From: Actinosynnema sp042752395
Lineage (GTDB): Bacteria > Actinomycetota > Actinomycetes > Mycobacteriales > Pseudonocardiaceae
Direction: 5' to 3'
DNA length: 64,000 nucleotides
Assembly: GCF_042752395.1 (NCBI RefSeq)
Contig: NZ_JBHYXZ010000028.1
Span: 1-64,000 of the forward strand
Made by a program: the position numbers and the translations under genes. Below, in pieces: positions 43,586 through 52,932 of this stretch (positions are counted from its first letter, which is position 1; the number at the start of each line of letters is the position of its first letter). Below the pieces are notes generated by a model, which was given only the letters and a program-made list of their open reading frames with translations, searched no databases and was not told the DNA's origin.

Positions 43586-43627
43586 CGTGAGCGTACAGCG
43601 CACGCTTACCGGACCAGGGGGAACGCC

Positions 43628-44170
43628 GTGAAGGTCGACGCACGCGAGTGGGAGTCCGTCTCAGGTGGCGCGGTGCGGGTGCCGGACCCGGACCGCCTGG
43701 TGCACCTGCAGTTCCGCCGCTTCGCCGGCTGCCCGGTGTGCAACCTGCACCTGCGGTCGATCGTGGCGCGGCACGACGAGATCACCGCGCACGGCGTCAC
43801 CGAGGTGGTGGTGTTCCACTCCTCGGCCGCCGAACTGCGCCCGCACGTGGCCGACCTGCCGTTCGCCGTGGTCGGCGACCCGGAGAAGCGGCTGTACGTG
43901 GAGTTCGGCGTCGAGTCCGCGCCGCGCTCGCTGCTCGACCCGCGCGCCTGGGGCGCGATCGCGCGCGGCGTGGTCCGCGACCTCGGCCCGGTGCTGCGCG
44001 GTCGCCGCCCGCTGCCGAAGCCGGAGGGCGGACGGCTCGGCCTGCCCGCCGACTTCCTCATCGCGCCGGACGGCTCGGTGGTTGCGGAGAAGCGTGGACA
44101 ACACGCGTACGACCAGTGGTCGGTGGAGGAACTGCTCGCCCATGCACAGGCCCTGACCAGCAAGGACTGA
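43628..44170 (+). CDS. Peroxiredoxin-like (AhpC/TSA) protein
   Basis: 180 aa thioredoxin-fold protein with CPVC (about residues 35-38: RFAGCPVCNLHL) where peroxiredoxins have their active cysteine, and the following strand TEVVVFHSSAAELRPHV. The C-terminal segment LPADFLIAPDGSVVAEK is typical of the AhpC/TSA family. Probably reduces a hydroperoxide or acts as a disulfide exchanger. GTG start with AGGGGGA upstream. Controlled by the divergent TetR repressor. Confidence 0.87.
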   Translation: MKVDAREWESVSGGAVRVPDPDRLVHLQFRRFAGCPVCNLHLRSIVARHDEITAHGVTEVVVFHSSAAELRPHVADLPFAVVGDPEKRLYVEFGVESAPRSLLDPRAWGAIARGVVRDLGPVLRGRRPLPKPEGGRLGLPADFLIAPDGSVVAEKRGQHAYDQWSVEELLAHAQALTSKD

Positions 44171-44279
44171 GTTGTCCACAGGGTTGTCCCCAGTTGTGGA
44201 CGGTCGAACACCCGTTCGACCTCGGCCCGGGGGCCCCCCCCCCCCCCCCCCCGGGGGGGGCCCCCCCCCCCGGCCGGGC
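44171..44279. other. Intergenic, with poly-C/poly-G assembly junk
   Basis: Runs of C and G at about 44230-44272 look like the junk beside the N gaps, although no Ns are present. It is probably an unmarked misjoin or misread; the convergent genes on either side may be less close than they appear. Confidence 0.75.
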
Positions 44280-44629
44280 TCAGCGGGACGGGTCGCGGTT
44301 GAACAGGACCCGCGCCCTGGCGTACCCGACCGCGGCGAGGACCAGGCACCAGCCGACCGCCCAGTACCCGCTGTCCCCGATCGGCGTGCCGACGAGCAGC
44401 CCGCGCAGGGTGTCGCCCACGGTCATCACCAGGATGCCCGGCACCAGGTAGTCCACGTAGGACGCGCCGGCGCCGGCGGCCGGGCCGAGCGAGCCGCCGA
44501 AGACGTGCACGAACAGCAGCATCATCATCACCGGCATGCCGATCGTGCCGATCGACATCATCGGGAAGCGCTGCATGTGCCGCAGGTTGCGGCGCAGCAT
44601 GGTGGTGGTGTCGCGGATGGCCGTGGTGC

Positions 44630-44633
<4 letters not shown>
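44280..44633 (-). pseudogene. ABC-2 permease (DrrB-like) with internal deletion
   Basis: Only 117 aa, while DrrB-type permeases have about 240-260. The N-terminus (MLRRNLRHMQRFPMMSIGTI... SYVDYLVPGILVMTVG) is fused in frame to the normal C-terminus (DTLRGLLVGTPIGDSGYWAV... LFNRDP). The middle three or so membrane helices are absent. It is a real in-frame deletion or an assembly collapse next to the poly-C junk. Coupled to the ATPase gene by ATGA. Confidence 0.75.
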
Positions 44634-45554
<921 letters not shown>

Positions 45555-45721
45555 GGTGGTGCTCCTGGTCGATGAGCGGCGGCAGGCTTCGCGCGCCGGT
45601 GAGGTGGGGGCGGGGACGTCGGCTTCCGACAGCGACTCCCCGGTGGCGGACGGGAGGGGCGGTCCGCCCGGACCCGTGAGCCGGTCCGGGTGGGCGTCGA
45701 GGGCCGGCACGGTGGTGTGGT

Positions 45722-46087
45722 TCAGGCGCGGTGGATGACGATGTCCCCCAACGAGGTCCGGCCGTGCACCTCGACCCGCTCCTCGTGCTCGCCCGGAGCG
45801 TCCACGTTGGTCAGCTCGTTGCGCACGCGTCCGGCCGCGGACCGGATGTCGAGCCAGGCGGCCGTGCCCTCGCCGATGCCGACCTCCAGGTCGCCGGACT
45901 GCGTCCGCAGCACGACCGACCCGCGCACGACCTGGTCGAGCCGGATGTGGCCGCTGGCGGTCTTGGCGTCCACGTCGCCGCCGCAGCGGCCGACGGAGAT
46001 GTCCCCGTTGGCGGCGCTGATCAGGACGTCGCCGGTGAGCACGTCGAGCGCGAGGGTGATGGGTTCGGGCGTGGCGAAAGAAGGCAT
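45722..46087 (-). CDS. DUF4097-type beta-repeat protein, apparently internally shortened
   Basis: 121 aa beginning MPSFATPEPITLALDVLTGD and continuing with right-handed beta repeats (ISAANGDISVGRCGGDVDAKTASGHIRLDQ, SVVLRTQSGDLEVGI). Homologues of this operon are about 200 aa; the segment between the N-terminal strand and the last repeats seems deleted in frame. It lies between an RHH-type regulator and the ABC transporter genes, the usual order of this actinobacterial operon. Confidence 0.75.
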   Translation of the reverse strand: MPSFATPEPITLALDVLTGDVLISAANGDISVGRCGGDVDAKTASGHIRLDQVVRGSVVLRTQSGDLEVGIGEGTAAWLDIRSAAGRVRNELTNVDAPGEHEERVEVHGRTSLGDIVIHRA

Positions 46088-46127
46088 GGCTGTCCCCTGT
46101 GAACGGGTCTGGTGGGTGTTCGGGCTG

Positions 46128-46346
46128 CTAGCGGACCCAGCCCGTGAAGTGCCGGCCGGGCGCGACCGCGCCGGTGGAGGTCCGGCCGCGACGACCCAGG
46201 CCGGCCGCGGCGGTGCGCACCAGCCAGGCGTTGACGGAGACGCCCTCGCGGCTCGCCGCCTCCTCGACGCGCAGCTTCAGGGGCTCGGGCAGCCGCAGGT
46301 TGATCCGCGCGACCGGGCCCTCGTCCGGGCGCCACAGTGGTGCCAT
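46128..46346 (-). CDS. Ribbon-helix-helix (HicB/CopG-like) regulator
   Basis: 72 aa; RHH core VARINLRLPEPLKLRVEEAASREGVSVNAWLVRTAAAGL and the C-terminal HFTGWVR tail seen in proteins that precede DUF4097-ABC transporter operons. It probably autoregulates through the dyad just upstream. ATG 46346 (MAPLWRPDEG) is chosen; the longer frame from 46442 runs through the operator. Confidence 0.83.
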   Translation of the reverse strand: MAPLWRPDEGPVARINLRLPEPLKLRVEEAASREGVSVNAWLVRTAAAGLGRRGRTSTGAVAPGRHFTGWVR

Positions 46347-46396
46347 GGCAAGCCCGCGTGGCGTCACGGCAGTGTGTGGTGAGGGTTGAGGCGTCT

Positions 46397-46412
46397 CCAC
46401 CCGTTCGGGTGG
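46397..46412. promoter_or_regulatory. Palindromic operator CCACCCGTTCGGGTGG
   Basis: A perfect 16-bp palindrome about 50 bp upstream of the RHH regulator gene on the minus strand. It is a good candidate for autoregulation. Confidence 0.5.
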
Positions 46413-46446
46413 AATAGTGGGGTTATGGGACCACTGGTCCATTCCG

Positions 46447-46750
46447 GAACGTGACGGCGTGCGGTGATCGTTTTATTCCAGCTCTCCTGGGGTGGAATCG
46501 AGCACCTCGCGCCGCACGCGTGGCGGAATATGCGTCGGCAGTGTTCCGACTATCGGCCAGCACCCACTTGACCAGCGCAGATGACCTGATCAACGGGCGA
46601 TGGCCCGTAATCTTGCGGAACGGTACGAAAGTAGTGACTCGTTCGGCCTAACGGCCCATCTGCGTCGATGTGTAGTGAACTGCCAAGTAACTTCACTTCG
46701 TCCCGTGAACGCCTTGCCAGGATGTCGGCTCCCGGTGCAAGCTTCCCGCC
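46447..46750. other. Intergenic region upstream of the Fic-like gene
   Basis: 304 bp, less GC-rich than its surroundings, with a small dyad GTGAA...TTCAC near 46676-46698. No convincing gene is seen, and a 66-codon frame starting at 46451 lacks codon bias. Confidence 0.4.
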
Positions 46751-47929
46751 ATGAATTTCCGCCCCCTGCCCGACGGGCAGTGGTCGCCGGTGGCAGGGCT
46801 CCCCGGCATCCCCGAAGCACTGCGGCGTGAAGGCGCCTACCTGCCGCCGCCGCTGCCCTCCGACCTGACGCTGCCCGCCGCGACCTACCGCGCGTGCGCC
46901 GAGGCCGAGCACGCGCTCGGCCGGCTGGACGAGGCGGCCGACCGGCTGGGGGTCAGACCGGCGCTGGTGCGGGCCACGCAGGTCCGTGACGCGAACAGCT
47001 CGGCCGGCCTGTCCGGGGTCGCGGTGGGCCTGCGCGAGACGTTCGCGGCCGACCTGCTCGCGTCCGAGGACGGCCCGCCGCCCACCGACAGTGCCGCGCC
47101 GTCCCAGCTCGTCGCGCCGTTCCTGCGGGCCTTCGCGCACGGCCTGGCCCGCGTCCGCGCCGGCGCGCCGGTCGACGCCGACCTGGTCGGCGAGGTCGCC
47201 GCGATCATGACCGGCGGCGAGCCCGGCGGCAGCGCGCGGGACGTGCTGCGGCACGCGCCGGGCCGGCTCGGCCTCAGCGACGAGCGGGCCTACCTGCTGA
47301 CCGCGACCGGCGCGCACCTGGTCGCGCTGCTGGAGCAGTGGTCGACGTGGGTGCGCGAGGAGGACGAGCAGCCGAGGATCGCCAAGATCGCGCTCGCGCA
47401 CTACCAACTCGAGGTGCTGCAACCGTTCCCCACCGCCAACGGCCACGTCGCGCGCACGTTCTCGACGTTGGAGCTGGTGCGGTCCGGGCTGGTGCGCGAC
47501 CAGGTGCTGCCGCTGTCGGTGTGGCTGGACACCGCGCTGGCCGAGTACCAGTGGCAGATCCGGGCGGTGGTCGACACCGGCCGGGTGGACCGGTGGGTCG
47601 ACTTCTTCGCCGCCGCCGTCCGCGACCAGGCCCTGGCCCAGCTCCGGCTGATCGGCCACCTGGAGGCGCTGGCCGCCGAGTACGCGGCCCGCCTGCCGCG
47701 CAAGGGGAAGCTGCCGCTGGTCGCGGCGGAGCTGATCGGCTTCCCGGCGGTGGACCACCGGTCCCTGCGCACCCGGTACGGCGTCACCGCCAAGGCCGCC
47801 ACCGACCTCACCGCCCGCCTGGTCGAGCTGGGCGTCCTCGTGCCGTGGGAGTTCCGCGGCTACCGGCGGGTGTTCCTGTGCCGGGACGTGCTGCGCCTGC
47901 TGGCCGACAACCCCGACACCACGCCCTGA
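46751..47929 (+). CDS. Fic-family protein with degenerate active site
   Basis: 392 aa. N-terminal Fic_N-like region (LPAATYRACAEAEHALGRLD... VRDANSSAGLSG), Fic core and C-terminal winged helix (YGVTAKAATDLTARLVELGVL) as in Fic-HTH proteins. The AMPylation motif HPFxxGNGRxxR reads QPFPTANGHVAR, so the catalytic His, the anion-hole Gly and the ATP-binding Arg are all changed. The inhibitory SxxxE(G/N) motif reads SSAGLSG without its Glu. Probably not an AMP transferase; it may bind a partner or act as a regulator. Confidence 0.85.
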   Translation: MNFRPLPDGQWSPVAGLPGIPEALRREGAYLPPPLPSDLTLPAATYRACAEAEHALGRLDEAADRLGVRPALVRATQVRDANSSAGLSGVAVGLRETFAADLLASEDGPPPTDSAAPSQLVAPFLRAFAHGLARVRAGAPVDADLVGEVAAIMTGGEPGGSARDVLRHAPGRLGLSDERAYLLTATGAHLVALLEQWSTWVREEDEQPRIAKIALAHYQLEVLQPFPTANGHVARTFSTLELVRSGLVRDQVLPLSVWLDTALAEYQWQIRAVVDTGRVDRWVDFFAAAVRDQALAQLRLIGHLEALAAEYAARLPRKGKLPLVAAELIGFPAVDHRSLRTRYGVTAKAATDLTARLVELGVLVPWEFRGYRRVFLCRDVLRLLADNPDTTP

Positions 47930-47933
47930 CCCG

Positions 47934-48746
47934 TCACGGGTCCCGGTCCGCCTCCAGCTCGGCCACCAGGTCCCGGACGCGCTGCGCCGCTTCGTCGTCG
48001 GCGCCGATGAGCAGCGCCAGCGCGCGGTTGAACCGCCGGTGCGCCACGGCCCGGTCGCCCGTCAGCCACAGCGCCCGGCCGAGCAGGGTCAGGCACTCGG
48101 CGCGTTCGACGGTGGTCGCGGTCGTGGGGCGGGGCAGCTCCTCGAACACCTTGTCCGCGCGGGCCAGGTAGGTGACCGCCGAGTCGGGGCGGCCCACCTC
48201 GACCATCAACGCGCCCAGGTGCGCCAGCGCCCGCGCCGTGCCGGGCCGGTCGTCGTGCAGCAGGCACAGCTCCAGCACCTCGTCCGCGCACCCGACGACC
48301 TTGTGCATCCGGCCCTCGGCGCGGTAGGTCGCGGCCAGGTCGTGCAGCGCGCCGGCGGTGGCGTCCGGGTCGTCGTCCCGCAGGCGGTGGATCGCCAGCT
48401 CGCGCATGCCCGCGACGGCGGCCAGGCGCAGCGACCCCCGCGCCCGCAGAGCCTCGGCGGCACGGCGGAAGCCCGCGGCCAGCAGCAGGGACGTGGGCAG
48501 CGCTGCGGCGAGGTCCGCGCCGACCGCCAGCAGGTCGCGCGCCCACGTCTCGTCCACGTCGTCGGGCAGCGCCGGCCACACGTCGGCGAACAGCGCCGCC
48601 GCGGCCTCCGGCTCGGCCACCGCGTCCCGCAGCGCGGCCAGGAGCCCGTCGCGGTGGGCGGCGAACCAGGCCGGCCCGGTCGTCCGCCGGTCGGTCGGCA
48701 GCTCCCGGCGCCACCGCGCGACGGCGTGCCGTGGTTCGTCGCTCAC
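47934..48746 (-). CDS. TPR-repeat protein
   Basis: 270 aa all-helical protein with several TPR-like helical pairs (LAAVAGMRELAIHRLRDDDPDATAG type, GTARALAHLGALMVEVGRPD, ECLTLLGRALWLTGDRAVAHRRFNRAL). It resembles the C-terminal part of actinobacterial SARP/TPR regulators but has no DNA-binding domain. The gene converges on the Fic-like gene with a 4-bp gap. Function unknown. Confidence 0.78.
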   Translation of the reverse strand: MSDEPRHAVARWRRELPTDRRTTGPAWFAAHRDGLLAALRDAVAEPEAAAALFADVWPALPDDVDETWARDLLAVGADLAAALPTSLLLAAGFRRAAEALRARGSLRLAAVAGMRELAIHRLRDDDPDATAGALHDLAATYRAEGRMHKVVGCADEVLELCLLHDDRPGTARALAHLGALMVEVGRPDSAVTYLARADKVFEELPRPTTATTVERAECLTLLGRALWLTGDRAVAHRRFNRALALLIGADDEAAQRVRDLVAELEADRDP

Positions 48747-48879
48747 CTCGTGCCACCCCCGCTCACGTCACTTGATCACGAGTGTCGCCCAGACGGGTGA
48801 GGGCGCACACCGCTGATGTAGCGGACTCTCGGCGGTCCGGTGTCACACGGGCGCGGGACGGCAAGGCCACGGACCGTCA

Positions 48880-49110
48880 TCACCGCTGCGTGGGGACGAT
48901 CTCGAACAGGTCGTGGAACTGCATCGGCGCGAGGGCGGTCAGCGCGCCCCCGATGAACGCCGGGCCCGGCTGGAGGTCGCCGCTCAGGACGCGCGCGACC
49001 GTGGAGCGGTTGACGTCCATGGCCTTCGCCAGCGCGTAGTCGGACGAGAACCCGGCGAGCCGCGCGGCTTTGGTGAAGACATCGGTGCGGAGCTTGATCG
49101 TGTTCGGCAT
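48880..49110 (-). CDS. Small helix-turn-helix protein (XRE-like)
   Basis: 76 aa: KAARLAGFSSDYALAKAMDVNRSTVARVLSGDLQPGPAFIGG is a helix-turn-helix of XRE type, with a short C-terminal tail. ATG 49110 (MPNTIKLRTD) follows a GAGGC site. It is divergent from another small HTH gene across an operator array; the arrangement recalls phage-type repressor pairs, though no phage genes are nearby. Confidence 0.82.
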   Translation of the reverse strand: MPNTIKLRTDVFTKAARLAGFSSDYALAKAMDVNRSTVARVLSGDLQPGPAFIGGALTALAPMQFHDLFEIVPTQR

Positions 49111-49120
49111 GGGCCAGCCT

Positions 49121-49267
49121 CGTGTTGTGCATACCCAACGCGTGTTGTGCGGACCCAACCTAGCAGTGAGTTGTGCTCGCGCAATGACAGTTGTGTGCGC
49201 ACAACGTGCAGGTCGGGGGTTACCTGTGGGGAGCGCGCAACACCCGTTGCGCACACGCATCTACGAT
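49121..49267. promoter_or_regulatory. TTGTGC operator array between two HTH genes
   Basis: Two 20-bp direct repeats CGTGTTGTGCATACCCAACG and CGTGTTGTGCGGACCCAACC (49121-49160), further TTGTGC/TTGTGT half-sites at 49171 and 49191, and the dyad GCGCAAC-ACCC-GTTGCGC (49235-49252) just before a TACGAT -10 box (49262-49267). Several operators between divergent regulators suggest mutual control. Confidence 0.6.
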
Positions 49268-49273
49268 GGCGCG

Positions 49274-49603
49274 GTGACCACAGACAAGAGCGCGGGCGCG
49301 CCCTGGTGGGACTTCGTGCAGCGGCAGCTGGACGACCGGGGGATGACCACGGCGGACCTGACCAAGGCGACCGGGATCGACAAGAGCCGCTTCACGCAGT
49401 GGCGGCAGGGCAAGCGGGCGTCGCTGGACAGCGCCCGGCTGATCGCCAAGGCGTTCGGCATGAGCCCGTTGGAGGTGATGGTGGAGGCGCGGCTGCTCAC
49501 CGCCCAGGAGGTCAACCTCGACCGCGTCTCGCCGGACCCGGCGCAGTTGACGAACCAGCAGCTGCTGGCCGAGCTGGACCGACGGCTCAAGCGTTTGGAC
49601 TGA
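49274..49603 (+). CDS. XRE-family helix-turn-helix protein, 109 aa
   Basis: Helix-turn-helix: FVQRQLDDRGMTTADLTKAT... DKSRFTQWRQGKRASLDSARLIAKAFG, then a helical tail (NQQLLAELDRRLKRLD). GTG 49274 is 6 nt after the TACGAT -10 box, so the mRNA is probably leaderless. It faces the 76-aa HTH gene across a shared operator array. The following 160 bp is an assembly gap. Confidence 0.87.
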   Translation: MTTDKSAGAPWWDFVQRQLDDRGMTTADLTKATGIDKSRFTQWRQGKRASLDSARLIAKAFGMSPLEVMVEARLLTAQEVNLDRVSPDPAQLTNQQLLAELDRRLKRLD

Positions 49604-49765
49604 CCGGGCGTCCCGGGGCGGACCCGTGCGGGGGCNNNNNNNNNNTTTCTCGGTGTGTTGGGGGGTGTGGTCTTTTGTAAACCCCCCCCGCCCGCCCCGC
49701 GCGCGGGGGGGGGGGGCGCGGGGCGGGGGGGGGGGCGGCGGCCCGCCCCCCCCCCCCGGGACCGG
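49604..49765. other. Scaffold gap with homopolymer junk
   Basis: Ten Ns at 49636-49645 followed by poly-G/poly-C runs to about 49760. The true distance between the flanking genes is unknown. Confidence 0.95.
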
Positions 49766-52120
49766 TCACGCGGTCTGCACCGAGAAGTAGCGCTCGGCCG
49801 TGGCAGAGAGATATCCCTCGGGCGTGCGGCTGAGCACGCGGACCACGAAGACGCCCGTGGCCGGCGGCGTGAACGTGACCGTCGCCCGGCCGTCCGGGCC
49901 GGCGGCGACGACCGTCTCCGCGTCGTCGTTGAAGCGGTACGCGTACTCCGTCGAACCGGTCAGCGCGGCGGTGAAGGTGAACTCGATCGGCTCGCCCACC
50001 CGGCCGCCGATGTTCGTGCCCGGCGGGAACTGCGGGCTCGTGATCACCGGCGCGAGACCGCCCGCGTAGAACACGTACGTCGTCTCGTCGGACACGATGC
50101 CGCTGCCCGACACCGCCCACGCCGTGATGCGGACGTAGCCCGGCTTGGTCGGCGTGAAGTCGAACGACGCCGTGCCGTCCGCGCCCGCGCCGACCGTCCG
50201 CTCGGGACCGTCGGCGACCGCGTACCGGTACCCGGTCACGCCCGCGAGTCGGGTGGACAGCGTGAACGTGCCCCGCACGCCGGGACCGCCGGACGTCCTC
50301 CACTCCGGGTACTCGGCGCTGGTGACGGTCGGGGCCACGCTCTCGGCGGCGAACTCGGCCCAGCCGTTGCCCGACCGGACGCCGGCGGCGTTCGTGGTGA
50401 ACACGAACAGCTCGGACCAGCCCGACCGCCGGGCCGCGTACGCGACCTGCGCGGTGCCGTCCGCGCCGACGGGCACGGTCGTCTCCGGGCCGTCGTCCAC
50501 CCGGTAGGTGAACGACACCGCGTCCGGCATGGTGGCGGAGAAGGAGAACGTCCGCTCCTGCCCGACCATGCCGTCCCACGGGGTGACCGACACGTCGGGC
50601 TTCATCGCGTCGACGTAGTAGACCTGGTTGGCGACCCCCGACTTCCGGCCGTTCGCGTCGGTGGTCCACACGTCGAGCCGGTGGAACTCGGGCTCCGGCC
50701 GGTCGAACGCGACCGCGGCCTTCGCCGTGCCGTCGGATCCGAGGGGGACGGTGGTCTCCGGCCCGTCGTCCAGGCGGTAGGTCGCGGTGACCGCGCCGTC
50801 CTGGCGCGCGGTGAAGGTGAACTCGGTGGACCGGCCCAGCCGCGGGTACTCGCCCTCGACCGACGGGGACGTGTCGCGGACCCAGAAGCGGAACGTGCGG
50901 CCGGGCGAGCGGTTGCCCGCGCGGTCGAGGCCGACCACCGTGATGCTCAGCGGTCCGTTCGAGGTCGGGGTCAACGAGACCGTGGCCGAACCGCCGGGCC
51001 GATCGGCCTCCACCCGGCCGTACGGCATCCCGATGCCGTCGTACTCGAAGGCCACCACGTCCGCGACGCCGTTCGCGCCGAACGTGAACTCGCCGGGCAC
51101 GCCCTCACCACCGTTGCCGGGCGGTCCACCGTCCTCCTGGTACACGGGGGAGGTGACCGTCGGGGCGACGTCGGGCGCGGTGTGGTCGACCGTGATCAGG
51201 CATGGCTCGGACCACTCGGACGTGGCGTGCCCGTCCTCCGCGCGCACCGCCCACGCGTAGGTGTTGCCGTCCTGCAATATGTCCGGCGGGAAGTACGTCG
51301 ACGCGTGACCGAGGCCCGCCCAGACCGGGAACACCTCGCGCCGCCGGTCGGGCGCGGACACCGGCCAGAAGGCCATGCGCGCCTCGACGTCGCGGACGCC
51401 GTCGGGGTCGGCGACGGTGGCGGAGACGACCGGTTGACGTGCGGCGGTGATCAGCGGTTCGCCGGCGCACGCGGTGTTGTCGACCTTCAGGCCGGCGGGC
51501 CGTGCCGGGGGGTGGTTGTAGTCGACGTCGAGCGAGGCGCTGTTGCGGTACGTGCGGCCGTAGGCGGTGTCGCCCTGGAAGTCGCCGGAGATGCGCGCCA
51601 CGACGGTCAGCGTCGTGCCGCCCTCGGCGAGCGCGTCCCGGACCGCGTCCGCGAGGTCCCAGGTGACGTAGGCGACGCAACCGGTGGTCGGCCGGGGCCC
51701 GGCCAGCCGGGCCAACTCGCGCGGCTGCCGCGCCCACGACACCGTGCCGCTCGGCTTGACGAGCCACAGTTCCGTGGCGCGCGGCTTGGCGCAGTCGTTG
51801 GCGGCCGACTCGGACAACGTGACGGCCGCGGCGAAGACCGTGGCGTCACGGACCTTCGTCAGGTCGAACGTGAAGTACGACTTCCCGGTGTGCCGCTTGC
51901 CCTCGGCGTCCCGCCAGGAGCCGACCTTCGCGTCACCGGTGGTGGTGTTGTGGTGCGGGCTGCGACTGTCGATGGTCAACCAGGACGACCTGCTGAGCGT
52001 CTCGTGCCGGGGCAACGGCGCCGCCCCCGCCGTCCCGACCTGCGTCACAACAGCACCCGCGACGAGCGCAACGACCAACCCGGCGCGCACGACGCGCGCC
52101 GGTCTTCCGGACGATCTCAT
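49766..52120 (-). CDS. Large secreted protein with DNRLRE-type N-terminus and Ig-like repeats
   Basis: 784 aa. ATG 52120 with GAGGGGG upstream; Sec signal (ARVVRAGLVVALVAGAVV, cut near GAAPLP). Residues about 35-200 resemble a DNRLRE/carbohydrate-binding beta-sandwich (KVGSWRDAEG, KSYFTFDLTKV, ELWLVKPSGTVSW). After that come repeated Ig-like domains marked by phrases such as TYRLDDGPETTVPLGSDGTA and TYRVDDGPETTVPVGADGTA. No catalytic domain is seen, so it may be an adhesin or structural exoprotein. Its C-terminus lies next to the gap junk. Confidence 0.8.
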   Translation of the reverse strand: MRSSGRPARVVRAGLVVALVAGAVVTQVGTAGAAPLPRHETLSRSSWLTIDSRSPHHNTTTGDAKVGSWRDAEGKRHTGKSYFTFDLTKVRDATVFAAAVTLSESAANDCAKPRATELWLVKPSGTVSWARQPRELARLAGPRPTTGCVAYVTWDLADAVRDALAEGGTTLTVVARISGDFQGDTAYGRTYRNSASLDVDYNHPPARPAGLKVDNTACAGEPLITAARQPVVSATVADPDGVRDVEARMAFWPVSAPDRRREVFPVWAGLGHASTYFPPDILQDGNTYAWAVRAEDGHATSEWSEPCLITVDHTAPDVAPTVTSPVYQEDGGPPGNGGEGVPGEFTFGANGVADVVAFEYDGIGMPYGRVEADRPGGSATVSLTPTSNGPLSITVVGLDRAGNRSPGRTFRFWVRDTSPSVEGEYPRLGRSTEFTFTARQDGAVTATYRLDDGPETTVPLGSDGTAKAAVAFDRPEPEFHRLDVWTTDANGRKSGVANQVYYVDAMKPDVSVTPWDGMVGQERTFSFSATMPDAVSFTYRVDDGPETTVPVGADGTAQVAYAARRSGWSELFVFTTNAAGVRSGNGWAEFAAESVAPTVTSAEYPEWRTSGGPGVRGTFTLSTRLAGVTGYRYAVADGPERTVGAGADGTASFDFTPTKPGYVRITAWAVSGSGIVSDETTYVFYAGGLAPVITSPQFPPGTNIGGRVGEPIEFTFTAALTGSTEYAYRFNDDAETVVAAGPDGRATVTFTPPATGVFVVRVLSRTPEGYLSATAERYFSVQTA

Positions 52121-52328
52121 GTTCCCCCTCTGCACCGCGGACCGGCCCGACGCCGCCGCGATCGGGAATGGTGCCATCCGATCTGTCCGTTGTCTCACCG
52201 TTCAGGGAGGTCAAGGACCCTTCGGGAGGCGTCCGGCCGATCGTCGGCGTGCCGGGGTGGATCGACCCTCGCCGTATCCGGAATCAGTCCGTGGTGGTTT
52301 CGCGAACCCCGGCCGACCGGGGCGGATC

Positions 52329-52454
52329 CCGGCTGACGGCGACTGACGGGAAAGATCAGGCCCCGAGCGCGTTGTCGCAGCTCAGGGCCTGATTCACCCG
52401 GCGAAAGGTGAGTGCCCCCGGCAGGATTCGAACCTGCGACACACGGTTTAGGAA
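52329..52454. repeat. 126-bp direct repeat, island boundary (attR-like)
   Basis: Identical at every base to 55917-56042. It contains the last 42 nt of tRNA-Arg(CCU) and the tRNA's hairpin terminator. A perfect 126-bp repeat at the two ends of an anomalous-GC segment marks a site-specific insertion into the 3' half of the tRNA gene. Confidence 0.93.
52413..52454 (-). pseudogene. 3' fragment of tRNA-Arg(CCU)
   Basis: Exact copy of tRNA positions 32-73 (from the anticodon loop to the discriminator base). The 5' half is replaced by unrelated sequence, so it cannot fold as a tRNA. Confidence 0.93.
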
Positions 52455-52932
52455 GGCGCTTCGGGCACACGGTCCCTCATACCTCGTGACCTGCCCGAAC
52501 ACTGCCCTGCGCCTCACCATGTCGCCGACCCAGTCCGCGAGGAGTCCGCAGTCCGCGCACCGCCACTGTCCAGTGCCCCAGCCTCCGCCGATCTCATAGC
52601 TCGTTGGCAAGACGGCGAAGCCGTCGCGGAGCCGATCGCCGTGCCCAGCCACCCTATCCACGTGACCGCGCGATCGTCCCGACCGGCGAACCTCGGGACT
52701 CCTCGGCCTCCAGCTCGCCATCACCTCGCGCGCCGCCTCCGGACCACGTGCACCGACTCCGCGCACGGCCGACGGGCGGAGCGAAGCGGGAGCCCGGCGT
52801 GCCGTGATGCGGGGGAGTCGGTGCCAAAGTGCGTCCGGCCCAGCCGCGCGCTGCCGCAGGCGGCGCGTGCCTTGATCCCGTAGAGCCGAATTCGGCAGAT
52901 GTGGCCGTTCGCTGGTGGCTGCCTCGCAGTCC
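52455..52932. other. Island left flank without a clear gene
   Basis: 478 bp. A minus-strand frame contains QWRCADCGLLADWVGD, with a CxxC pair, but it runs into the tRNA fragment and lacks a start signal. It may be the remnant of a gene cut off by the boundary. No integrase motif was found. Confidence 0.4.

Noticed and set aside
46128..46346. HicAB toxin-antitoxin system
   Set aside because: The RHH protein resembles HicB only in its fold. No HicA toxin is adjacent, and the neighbours are DUF4097 and ABC transporter genes.
49121..49262. CRISPR or toxin-antitoxin locus
   Set aside because: Repeats are operator-like half-sites with no spacers, and neither small gene has a toxin fold; both are HTH proteins.
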